64,000 nucleotides of DNA from Bacteroidales bacterium (GTDB lineage: Bacteria; Bacteroidota; Bacteroidia; Bacteroidales; TTA-H9). How positions within the stretch are numbered: the stretch's first letter is position 1; each line of letters opens with the position of its first letter. The translations under genes and the position numbers were made by a program. The notes beneath the pieces were generated by a model. That model was not told the DNA's origin. It worked only from the letters and a program-made list of their open reading frames with translations, and ran no database searches. Location: positions 1-64,000 of the forward strand of contig JAUSOY010000081.1 of the NCBI GenBank assembly GCA_030656615.1, written 5' to 3'. Below are positions 1 to 7,836 of the stretch, one piece after another.

Positions 1-83
1 TAAGCTAAGTATTCAATGCAGTCTTCATCCGTTTTGAAGCGTTCAGCAAACTCTATCAGGTTTTGACCTTTAAATAAATTCAT
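1..83 (-). mobile_element. IS1595-type transposase, N-terminal fragment cut by window edge
   Basis: Reading leftward from an ATG at 83, the frame is open to the window edge and encodes 27 residues starting MNLFKGQNLIEFAERF and continuing through KTDEDCIEYLA. This resembles the start of IS1595-family transposases, where a short helical region precedes a zinc-ribbon and the DDE-type catalytic domain. Only the beginning is visible, so whether the element is intact cannot be judged. I could not identify the terminal inverted repeat or target duplication in 84-288. The family call rests on recognising a short N-terminal sequence and is moderately secure. Confidence 0.6.
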
Positions 84-288
84 GTATCCCTTGTTTTTAT
101 TGGATGCTAATATATGCATTTATCTACTGACCTCAAAAAAATTAATATGAAAGGAATGCTTAGCAAAACCACTGACTTGATCCGTTGATTATTGGTTTTA
201 TAATGCTTTGAAAACGGACTTCATTTGGATACGATTGGAATAAGACATCAAGTAATAAGAAACGCACGTTTATATAGAAACCCGATTT
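84..288. other. Intergenic: transposase upstream region and ModE-like gene 3' side
   Basis: AT-rich spacer between the transposase start and the end of the ModE-like gene. It should contain one end of the insertion element, but I could not define an inverted repeat by eye. No tRNA or small gene was seen. Confidence 0.4.
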
Positions 289-660
289 TTAAAGGCTTTC
301 AAAGATGTCTTTTTCAAGTTTGTTTGTGATTTCTAGAAAAATCTGATCGTATTGTGTGTGAAACAGTTCAAATGCCTGTAATAATTTATAGGCTTCAGGA
401 GTCAGTGTTGTACTACCTCCGTCGGATCCGCCCTGTTGAGTTTCTAAAATAGGAAAGCCCAGTGTTTTCTCAATTCGTTTCAAATTATCCCATGTTTTCC
501 GATACGAAAGGCCAAGTGCTTCGAGGGCAGCTTTTAAGGAACCATGCTTTTCGATGGATTTTAAAAGTTCATACTTTCCGTCGCCGAAGATATTTTCGCC
601 ATCCGGTGTTTCCAGCCAGACTTTTTGTTTAAATCGAATATTCCGGAGATTATTATTCAT
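289..660 (-). CDS. ModE-type winged helix-turn-helix regulator, no molybdate-binding domain
   Basis: A 123-residue protein matching the N-terminal DNA-binding domain of molybdate regulator ModE and the related LysR-type helix-turn-helix. Visible landmarks are the GDGKYELLKSIEKHGSLKAA stretch (residues 27-46), the following LSYRKTWDNLKRIEKTLG recognition segment, and a wing rich in Gly/Ser (QGGSDGGSTTLT). Full ModE has two C-terminal molybdate (MOP) domains, which are absent here, so ligand sensing is unproven. In Bacteroidota such short proteins are often annotated as molybdenum-dependent regulators. No molybdenum genes are adjacent, so the target is unknown. It is separated from the next minus-strand gene by a strong hairpin, so it is probably its own transcription unit. 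Confidence 0.8.
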   Translation of the reverse strand: MNNNLRNIRFKQKVWLETPDGENIFGDGKYELLKSIEKHGSLKAALEALGLSYRKTWDNLKRIEKTLGFPILETQQGGSDGGSTTLTPEAYKLLQAFELFHTQYDQIFLEITNKLEKDIFESL

Positions 661-747
661 GGGTAAACCGATTATGGATTAAGAATTGAATAAAAAACGT
701 GGAAGTAAAAGTAATAAAAGTGTCGGAATTTTATCAAGGTTAAAACA

Positions 748-780
748 ATTGATGGGCCGCGCTGCGCGCGGCCCATCAAT
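748..780 (-). terminator. GC-rich perfect hairpin, likely terminator of the lipoprotein operon
   Basis: Fifteen-base arms at 748-762 and 766-780 are perfectly complementary and enclose a 3-base loop. The core is almost pure G+C in an otherwise AT-rich spacer. It lies 24 bases past the stop of the minus-strand lipoprotein gene, and minus-strand reading then meets a T-rich tract, which fits an intrinsic terminator. Confidence 0.75.
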
Positions 781-803
781 AATTCAAACAAAAGAAATGA
801 ATA

Positions 804-1637
804 TTAACGCAGATGAATCGTACGAGTCTCTCCGTTTACTGTTACTGTGGCCAAATCGTCACATTGGCCATCACCATAATCCATTACTTTTAAGGGTTTA
901 CCGGTGCGTTGCATTTCAATAATTCCACTAACAATCCAATGACAATTCATTTTTTTCTTAAGGGCAGTGGTTATTGTAGACGTCTGCATACTTCCATCTT
1001 CACGGGTAATTGTTGAAGTACCGGTGAGCAGGTATACATCATCCCAACGGCGATGTGGTGTTTCAATACCCTCAGACCACTCACGCATTCTTTCAGCCAC
1101 ACGGGTTATTGTTCCTCCGTTATTCGCTTTAATAACTTGTCCGTTAACGCTTATTGTCCACGTCATATTATTATTTGAATTAAATCCCTGGTTGGTAACA
1201 ATTTTGGTACCCAATAACTGGTTATCATTTACAAAGTAATTATCGAACGTATGGGTGATTACAGTTCCCACCTGGCGATAGCGCCCGGTATAATGAACCA
1301 TGATTTTTCCACGGCGATAGCGTCCATCACGACAGAGGCAATTAGTTTCTCCGAAATCGATGGTTATGGTATGGGGAATTCCTATAGTATCAATGGTTTT
1401 AACAACACAAGGGCCCATAAAAATAGTATCAATTTCTGTTGATTTAAGTCCAATTCCCATTGCTTCGTCAACGATGTCTTTTACATCGCTGAATAATTTA
1501 TCGGAAAGTGCTTCATCCGATGCCAGATTTATTTCCTTATCGGTATTTATGCTAGCATCTTCCTTGTTGCAGGCATTCAAAGAAAACACCAAAGAAGCAA
1601 CAATCAATATTCCTAAAATCAATTTTATCTTTTTCAT
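804..1637 (-). CDS. Hypothetical lipoprotein, paralogue of the neighbouring lipoprotein
   Basis: A 277-residue protein with a lipoprotein signal peptide: basic start, hydrophobic stretch and the lipobox SLNAC at residues 19-23, giving an outer-membrane or periplasm-facing lipoprotein. After the lipid-anchored cysteine come an NTDKEIN-type acidic segment and an LKST motif, and the next gene upstream has the same order (CNKDKEDVNTD, then LKST). The two are therefore probably diverged duplicates. The rest looks beta-rich with many Thr, Gly and Asn residues and no recognised catalytic motif. It is the last gene before the GC-rich hairpin, downstream of a TonB-receptor/DUF4249 locus, so it may be co-expressed cargo of that system. 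Function unknown. Confidence 0.7.
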   Translation of the reverse strand: MKKIKLILGILIVASLVFSLNACNKEDASINTDKEINLASDEALSDKLFSDVKDIVDEAMGIGLKSTEIDTIFMGPCVVKTIDTIGIPHTITIDFGETNCLCRDGRYRRGKIMVHYTGRYRQVGTVITHTFDNYFVNDNQLLGTKIVTNQGFNSNNNMTWTISVNGQVIKANNGGTITRVAERMREWSEGIETPHRRWDDVYLLTGTSTITREDGSMQTSTITTALKKKMNCHWIVSGIIEMQRTGKPLKVMDYGDGQCDDLATVTVNGETRTIHLR

Positions 1638-1667
1638 GATTTGAAATTTTAATGATTTTACTATACC

Positions 1668-2585
1668 TTATAAAGGGAGATATAATGTACCTGAATATGT
1701 ACCGTGCTGAAAATCAATTCGGTAATGTGTAGGACAATCGCCATTCGTAATCAGTTGTTGAGAAGCATCATAACCATAAGTAATGCTGGCTGATTTATTG
1801 ACTGCGGGCAAAGTATGTTCCTGTATTCCTGATACAGGATTGAAGTTACATGCTTCTTTAAATACAATCGATTGACTAATATTGGTAAAAAATGCTTCAC
1901 CCTGACGATTGGTTCCCCATACCGAAAGGTTTTCGTAACCTGAATCAACCCCAAAACCATCCACGGTCATTATCAAATCACCCAATACGCCGGTAAATAC
2001 TTTTTGACGGGCAATAAACCAGGTACGGGTGGTATTGTCTTCAAAGGTAGCGTTTAAGTAACCTGAAGTACGATGTACAATACTGGTGTATACACTTCCG
2101 AGTAGTGCAATATGACCACCGCTTACATTTTCAAAAACTTTTTTCCCATTAATAATCAGCATTTTACCTGTAGCAACACGGGTAATTTCTAGATCAATCA
2201 TTTGCACACTCATTGTTGCACCAGCCTGTATCCAATATGTATTGACCGGTTTTTTAACAATCACATTCCCATATCTTTCAATTTTGTTGTTGCAGTTAAG
2301 TCCATGATATGTAACATAATATATAATTGTATCGCCCGCATTCACGACAGAATCAAGTGTAGCGTTGCATGGGATCCATTGTGTAGACTTCAGCGTATTG
2401 GTAGAAACAATTCTATCCATGTCGTTCATTACATCGTCAGAGCTTTGTATTACATTATTCTGATCAACGGTTAGTTGCTGTACCGATTTAGAATCCGTAT
2501 TCACATCTTCCTTATCCTTATTACAGGCCGTAAAAACAAACATCGTTATTACGATAAGACTCAAAAACTTTTTTATTGTATTCAT
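1668..2585 (-). CDS. Hypothetical lipoprotein, paralogue of the next gene
   Basis: Read from the ATG at 2585 this is 305 residues beginning MNTIKKFLSLIVITMFVFTA followed by the lipobox cysteine. A longer frame upstream adds 19 residues before the signal peptide and is unlikely to be used. The region after the cysteine shares the CNKDKEDVNTD and LKST pattern with the downstream lipoprotein, and both have a conserved central Cys in an IPCN or MGPC context. No enzymatic motif is visible. The gene lies 30 bases before its paralogue and 95 bases after the DUF4249 gene, so it could be transcribed with either. Function unknown. The duplicated pair beside a TonB receptor may be surface-exposed binding proteins, which is inference. 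Confidence 0.7.
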   Translation of the reverse strand: MNTIKKFLSLIVITMFVFTACNKDKEDVNTDSKSVQQLTVDQNNVIQSSDDVMNDMDRIVSTNTLKSTQWIPCNATLDSVVNAGDTIIYYVTYHGLNCNNKIERYGNVIVKKPVNTYWIQAGATMSVQMIDLEITRVATGKMLIINGKKVFENVSGGHIALLGSVYTSIVHRTSGYLNATFEDNTTRTWFIARQKVFTGVLGDLIMTVDGFGVDSGYENLSVWGTNRQGEAFFTNISQSIVFKEACNFNPVSGIQEHTLPAVNKSASITYGYDASQQLITNGDCPTHYRIDFQHGTYSGTLYLPL

Positions 2586-2680
2586 TTTGGTATTGGTATT
2601 AATGATGCTTTCGCTTATTATGGGTCTTTGCATTAAATACACATTCAGAAAGTATTACCCTTAGTTATGTTTAAAAAAAG

Positions 2681-3517
2681 TTACGGTTTCACAATTATTC
2701 TTACGGAATGTTCTTCACATACAGCAAAAAAGCCCAGCGCACCGCCACTCAAATTCGTTGGCAAATTAGCAGGTGCTGTATCAAAAAACCCACCTGACCA
2801 GGATGTCTCCAACAACATTGCTCTCAAAAAAGCTGCATATTCATCCGAAAGCGAATATTTCAATTCTGTTATTACCGTACCTGCCGGAAAAAACACTTTC
2901 TCGGCCTCCGGGGCAAGAACCTCACTAACATCGAGCGTTGGAAGACTATATGCTTTTATTAAAGCCCGGCACGAATCGGGAGGAATATCCGAATATCCTG
3001 GCACACCTGACCAATCTAAAAAAATAGTAAACATGGCAGGTTTTCGTGGATTATATGGATTTGCAATCCAATTAATCTGAAAAAGCCCGTTGTTTTTTTT
3101 CTGATAATGTACAGGCACCAAAGGATTCCCTTTAACCATCGTTGCTTTCGCTGAATAAACCTGCGACTGATACGAAATAAAAAGAGTATACTGAACATTC
3201 AGTTTTGCCGCAAAAAAAGGTTTAGTGCGATACAAACCTGAATTGACAGGAAATTCCGTTAATGTCCAGCTCGAATCTTTATCGCTGATAATAACCTGCG
3301 CTCCACTTGCTTTCCCGGGTTCGGAATTAAGTTGAGTGTATGATGTAGTAAGTCGGATTGTATGCTGTCTTGCTTCAGAGGTTATCATACCATCCACCAC
3401 GAGTACGCTCTGATAATCCGGCTTTAGGAGCCAATCAATCCTTTCTTCACAACCTGAAATCAGAAGTAAAGGCAAAATCAATAGCAAAGGATTTATTTTA
3501 TTTCTTAATTTCATCAT
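2681..3517 (-). CDS. DUF4249-family lipoprotein
   Basis: A 278-residue lipoprotein with signal peptide ending LLISGC (Cys at residue 23). The segment SVLVVDGMITSEARQHTIRL with a following Ala/Gly-rich ...GAQVIISDKDS region is characteristic of DUF4249, a Bacteroidota family almost always encoded directly after a TonB-dependent receptor. That is the case here, with a gap of only 9 bases. By analogy with SusD-type partners it is thought to be a surface or periplasm-facing accessory of the receptor, but no biochemical role is established. The substrate cannot be read from the sequence. Confidence 0.85.
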   Translation of the reverse strand: MMKLRNKINPLLLILPLLLISGCEERIDWLLKPDYQSVLVVDGMITSEARQHTIRLTTSYTQLNSEPGKASGAQVIISDKDSSWTLTEFPVNSGLYRTKPFFAAKLNVQYTLFISYQSQVYSAKATMVKGNPLVPVHYQKKNNGLFQINWIANPYNPRKPAMFTIFLDWSGVPGYSDIPPDSCRALIKAYSLPTLDVSEVLAPEAEKVFFPAGTVITELKYSLSDEYAAFLRAMLLETSWSGGFFDTAPANLPTNLSGGALGFFAVCEEHSVRIIVKP

Positions 3518-3526
3518 ACATCAATT

Positions 3527-6175
3527 TTAAAAACGGAAAGTATAATTTAGTGATGGAATAAGCCCTGCTACCGAAAGCTGTGTTGACAAAACTTCATATC
3601 CTCCATATAAATCGGTTGGAATAACAATTTTGCCATCGTCGCCCATCACCTTATTAAAATTAATTGAAAATGGATTTTTACGTCCATAAAGATTGTAAAG
3701 CGTAAGGACCAGATTATGCTGATACCTTGCTCCTGCTTTATGTAAGCGCAGTTCTGCAGAAATATCCATCCGGTGATAATCGGGTAAACGGTCATTATTC
3801 TTACTGCCATATATGGGAACCACATATCCGTTATAATTAAAGAATCCTATCGGCGTGGTAATGGCCCCTCCACTAAGAAAATACCATGCTGCTGCAAATT
3901 TAAAACGATGGCCGGGAGTATAAGAAAGATTGATATTTACATCATGCGGTCGGTCATAAAAGGCAGGAAATTCCTGATTTTGATTTATTCCTTCAATAGT
4001 CTTTAAGGCCCGTGACCAGGTATATGCTATCCACCCATTAAATCTTCCGGAAGTTTTTCTAAGCATCAGCTCGATTCCATACGATTTAGCCGTGCCAAAT
4101 CTCAATTCTCCTTCCAAATAAGAATTATAAAGCATGTTGGCATGATCGCGATAGTCAATCTGGTTATAAAACTTTTTTAAAAAACCTTCGCTGCTGATGA
4201 GCCATTTTTTATTGCCTGACTGACGAACAATACCAATAGCCAACTGATCGGCATACTGTGGTTCAATATTTGGACCGGAGGGCGCCCAGACATCCAGAGA
4301 CGTAAAAGGACTTACAGAATTGCTAAGAACCTGAATAAACTGTGTGGTACGGTTGTAACTGAGCTTTAATTCTGCGCCTGACCAAGGATAAAAACTTAAA
4401 CTTATTCTCGGTTCAGGTCGTAGATCGCGATAATACACTTCTCCCTTTGGTATTACATCCTCCCCGATTACATTATAATTTACATCATAATAATGGCGTG
4501 TGGTATTACCGGCATTTTCCCAATAGGATAAACGGATACCGTAATGAAACCGAAGAAACTTACCAAAATGTTGGTCACCACTGACATAAAATGCTGCAGA
4601 TCTGGAATGGTATTCGGGCACTTTGGGAACATATTTTTGTATTGCCGGATCAGAAAAATAAACATTACCCGGATCAATATTATGGCTGGCTATCTCCATA
4701 CCAAATCGAAAAGTTGCAGAAGGAAATGGATAATATGTGAAATCTGATTTTAGCGAGGAATTTTCTATTGATGATGTCCAAAAATCATTCAATTCCTTGT
4801 CGGTATATAGGAAGTAATTATAACGGCTGGTATAAACCGTGAAGTTTGAAAACAGTTTATCATTGTATACATGATTCCAGCGCAATGTTCCCAAAACATT
4901 ATTCCAGCTGATTCCAAAAGTTTTCAATGAGCTTTGACTAATGCGTGAAAAATCATCCTTACCCCCGTATATCGTCAGATAAAAACGGTTATTGGAATTC
5001 AACTGATAATTGAACTTAGCGTTGATATCGAAAAAATTAAGATCAAAACTATTTGCCAGACTTTCATCGGGTTTAAGCCAGTTAAGATTGGAGCGACGAG
5101 CCGAAATATAAAATGAACTAACATCTTTAACGATTGGACCTTCAACGGAGACATTGGATGAATATGGCCCCAGATTGCCAGCAAATCCAATTCGTTTCAT
5201 ATTTCCATCCTTGGTACGTATATCGATAACCGACGAAAGTCTTCCACCAAATCGTGCGGGAAAATCACCTTTATATGCTTCAACGTCTTTAATAGCATCC
5301 GGTGCAAAGGCAGTGAAAAATCCAAAAAGATGCGAAGGGTTGTAAATGGGTGCATCATCAATTAAAAGCATATTTTGGTCACTTCCTCCTCCCCTGACAT
5401 AAAACAAGGTAGAGCCGTCACCATAATTTGCAATGCCCGGAATGGCATCCAGTGCTTTTAAAATATCGGCATCCCCGGCGAAACCAGGCAATTCGCTAAG
5501 GGTTTTAGACCCAAGCTTCATAGCTCCCAGAAAACTAACATTACCACTACCCACAAAATTCTCATCAACAATCTCCACAGCTGCCATTTCCAATACTGAA
5601 GGCGACAAATTATAATCAAAACGGGTATCCTGAAAAAGCATCAGCCGATCTTTCGTGGGCTGATATCCTATGTAAGAAACTGCCACGATGTATTCAGCAG
5701 CAGGCAGGCTTATCGAATAAAAACCAAAAGCGTTAGAAACCGTTCCCACACCAGCATCCGGAAACCACATAGAGGCGCCAATCAATACTTCCCCCGTTTG
5801 TTGGTCACGGATATAGCCACTCAGACTTACTGTTTTTTTATCAGACTTTTTAAACGGCTTCAAAATCACCTGTTTTCCAATAATCTGCCATTGAATTTGA
5901 TTACCTGTAAAGATGATATCAAAACACGAATGTATCGACTTATTCTCAATTTTGATATTCAATTTTCTATCAGCATCAATAGCCTTTGGGTTGTACGAAA
6001 AATGATAAGAAGTAATATGATCCAAATCACGGATTATCTTTTTCAAACTCTCCTGATAAACCGTATAAGAAATTTGTTGATTCGGGTCCTGCGAATGGGC
6101 AGAATTTATCATCAATACCATACAGGCCAGCATTAACAATGGAAGCCTGATGAATTTTTGCATCATCATACGCAT
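3527..6175 (-). CDS. TonB-dependent outer-membrane receptor with STN signalling domain
   Basis: An 882-residue receptor. It has a signal peptide (cleavage near AHSQ, about residue 29), an STN domain at about 32-85 (contains a LKKIIRDL helix and NIKIENKSI strand), a carboxypeptidase-regulatory-like beta domain at about 95-185, a plug domain at about 210-330 with the DIRTKDG strand, then a 22-strand-type barrel ending in NYTFRF with a terminal Phe typical of outer-membrane proteins. The STN domain transmits occupancy to an inner-membrane FecR anti-sigma, and exactly such a gene lies immediately upstream: its TAA stop overlaps this ATG by one base. Expected role is energised import of an unidentified ligand plus signalling. 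No siderophore- or glycan-specific residues are evident. Confidence 0.9.
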   Translation of the reverse strand: MRMMMQKFIRLPLLMLACMVLMINSAHSQDPNQQISYTVYQESLKKIIRDLDHITSYHFSYNPKAIDADRKLNIKIENKSIHSCFDIIFTGNQIQWQIIGKQVILKPFKKSDKKTVSLSGYIRDQQTGEVLIGASMWFPDAGVGTVSNAFGFYSISLPAAEYIVAVSYIGYQPTKDRLMLFQDTRFDYNLSPSVLEMAAVEIVDENFVGSGNVSFLGAMKLGSKTLSELPGFAGDADILKALDAIPGIANYGDGSTLFYVRGGGSDQNMLLIDDAPIYNPSHLFGFFTAFAPDAIKDVEAYKGDFPARFGGRLSSVIDIRTKDGNMKRIGFAGNLGPYSSNVSVEGPIVKDVSSFYISARRSNLNWLKPDESLANSFDLNFFDINAKFNYQLNSNNRFYLTIYGGKDDFSRISQSSLKTFGISWNNVLGTLRWNHVYNDKLFSNFTVYTSRYNYFLYTDKELNDFWTSSIENSSLKSDFTYYPFPSATFRFGMEIASHNIDPGNVYFSDPAIQKYVPKVPEYHSRSAAFYVSGDQHFGKFLRFHYGIRLSYWENAGNTTRHYYDVNYNVIGEDVIPKGEVYYRDLRPEPRISLSFYPWSGAELKLSYNRTTQFIQVLSNSVSPFTSLDVWAPSGPNIEPQYADQLAIGIVRQSGNKKWLISSEGFLKKFYNQIDYRDHANMLYNSYLEGELRFGTAKSYGIELMLRKTSGRFNGWIAYTWSRALKTIEGINQNQEFPAFYDRPHDVNINLSYTPGHRFKFAAAWYFLSGGAITTPIGFFNYNGYVVPIYGSKNNDRLPDYHRMDISAELRLHKAGARYQHNLVLTLYNLYGRKNPFSINFNKVMGDDGKIVIPTDLYGGYEVLSTQLSVAGLIPSLNYTFRF

Positions 6176-7194
6176 TAATTACAAGGTGAACCGCTGAGAA
6201 TTATTCGTCCCTGCTGATTTATTATTTCCAGATTGAGTGTCTGACAGACCACCAGAAGCACATCAGGGAGTGGCATATTATCGAACGTAGCACTAAGCAT
6301 ACACTTTTCGAGCCCGGCACTGCCAATACTGATTTTACTATCATAGTACTGGTTCAATTGGTTAATAACCTGAGGAAGAGCCGTGCTATTAAAAATCAGT
6401 TGTCCTGTTTTCCAAGCCATATCGTTTTTATCAGCAATGACCGATTTTTGCATCTGCTGCTTTTTATTATCCATGAGAGCACTTTCACCGGGAGCCAGAA
6501 TAAGCGATTCTTTGGGTTTTTTATCGAAATACACAGAAACTGCACCTTCATCCAGCATCACTTTAACAGAACTGCCCGGATCGGCAGCATGGACATAAAA
6601 CTTTGTTCCCAAAACTTTTATCCTTACCGGTCCTGATTCAACCAAAAATGGAATTTTATCGTGATGTTGTACTTCGAAGTAAGCATCACCAGTCAGTTCA
6701 ACCCATCTGAGTTTACTCTTCTGATAATAAACCAATCGTGCTCCCTTTTTTAAATCCACCTGACTTCCGTCGGGTAATTCAATATGACTGTTTGTATCAA
6801 GCGAAACAAATTCAGTTCCCTTATCCGTCAGTCCTATAAACCAAAAAAGGGCAGCAGAAGCAATGGCGATAATCGCAAAAACCGCAGCATAGCCCAGATA
6901 AAACTTCCATTTGCCACTTCCTGCCCGATTTTCTTGAATATTGATAATGCGGGGCTTGTCAATTTCTTGTAAAAACAAACCGAATTCTTTCTTCACATCA
7001 AGAGAATCAAACGTTTCGCGAGTTGATGCGTACCATACACGATGATAATCCTCGAACAATTTTCGGTTGCTTTCATCGGCGCTAATCCATTCAGAAAGGC
7101 CTTCGACTTGCTCTGCCGTAGCTTCATTATACAGATAAGCTGTGATGAGTTCGAGATAATATGTTTGGTCTTGTTCCACGATTTCTTTCTTCAA
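6175..7194 (-). CDS. FecR-family anti-sigma factor
   Basis: A 339-residue inner-membrane regulator. The cytoplasmic N-terminal part (about 1-95) binds the ECF sigma factor. A single transmembrane helix follows at about 100-124 (YAAVFAIIAIASAALFWFIG). The periplasmic part has the FecR domain, with LPDGSQVDLKKGARLVY and a DAYFEVQHH strand, and ends in a DUF4974-type domain (QVINQLNQYYDSKI and the LPDVLLVVCQTL helix). In this family, ligand-bound receptor contacts the periplasmic domain and frees the sigma factor. Gene order sigma, FecR, receptor, DUF4249 supports this. It starts 49 bases after the sigma gene stop and overlaps the receptor gene by one base. Confidence 0.92.
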   Translation of the reverse strand: MKKEIVEQDQTYYLELITAYLYNEATAEQVEGLSEWISADESNRKLFEDYHRVWYASTRETFDSLDVKKEFGLFLQEIDKPRIINIQENRAGSGKWKFYLGYAAVFAIIAIASAALFWFIGLTDKGTEFVSLDTNSHIELPDGSQVDLKKGARLVYYQKSKLRWVELTGDAYFEVQHHDKIPFLVESGPVRIKVLGTKFYVHAADPGSSVKVMLDEGAVSVYFDKKPKESLILAPGESALMDNKKQQMQKSVIADKNDMAWKTGQLIFNSTALPQVINQLNQYYDSKISIGSAGLEKCMLSATFDNMPLPDVLLVVCQTLNLEIINQQGRIILSGSPCN

Positions 7195-7243
7195 TTAGTT
7201 TACACATCAGAAAGGCTTTACCCTAATCTGAACTTGAAATTTT

Positions 7244-7819
7244 TTATAAAAAACGCTGTAAAACAGAGTAAATAACCAAAAGTCCGGTAACACGATAATC
7301 GGAAAGGCTTTTACGCAGGAGTTGTAAAGCCTTTGTCATATGTGCTTCCACCGTTTTTATTGATATATTCAGTGCAATGGCTATTTCAGCATATTTTAGG
7401 TTTTGTTTCCTGCTCATCTCAAAAACCTCACGACATTTTTGTGGTAATTGATTGATTGATTGAGAAATTCGAAGTTTCAACTCTTTAATTTCAATACCAG
7501 AATCGGCATTTTCATACGACTCACTCAAATGTTCTTCAATATCAATAAGGTTATGATTAAACTTTCGATTATCGCGGATATGATTAAGACAGCGATTTTT
7601 AACAGAAGTAAAAAGATAAGACCGGATATCTTTCTGTGGATCAATACTCTCCCGTTTTTCCCATAGATTGATGAAAACGTCGTGCACTATTTCGCGGGCA
7701 GAATCAGAATCCTTAACATAGCGCATGGCAAAAAATCCAAGCTCCTTAAAATGCTTATTAAATAAGGCTTCGAAGTATGGCTTAATGGCGGAAGGAAAAG
7801 AGGACGGCTGTATTTCCAC
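7244..7819 (-). CDS. ECF RNA polymerase sigma factor, Bacteroidota type
   Basis: A 191-residue ECF sigma-70 factor. Region 2 covers about 20-90 (RYVKDSDSAREIVHDVFINLWEKRE is the promoter-melting segment, seen in part) and region 4 about 125-178 (CREVFEMSRKQNLKYAEIA then ISIKTVEAHMTKAL helix-turn-helix). There is no upstream in-frame ATG before a stop at 7841-7843, so the start is the GTG at 7819. It should direct transcription of its own FecR/receptor/DUF4249 operon when the receptor signals. It begins only 17 bases after the branching-enzyme stop, so read-through from the glucan operon into this locus is possible. Confidence 0.9.
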   Translation of the reverse strand: MEIQPSSFPSAIKPYFEALFNKHFKELGFFAMRYVKDSDSAREIVHDVFINLWEKRESIDPQKDIRSYLFTSVKNRCLNHIRDNRKFNHNLIDIEEHLSESYENADSGIEIKELKLRISQSINQLPQKCREVFEMSRKQNLKYAEIAIALNISIKTVEAHMTKALQLLRKSLSDYRVTGLLVIYSVLQRFL

Positions 7820-7836
7820 GTAACAGAAAGTATTAG

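Noticed and set aside
686..922. Plus-strand open frame
   Set aside because: It contains the GC-rich hairpin and overlaps the end of a convincing lipoprotein gene on the other strand.
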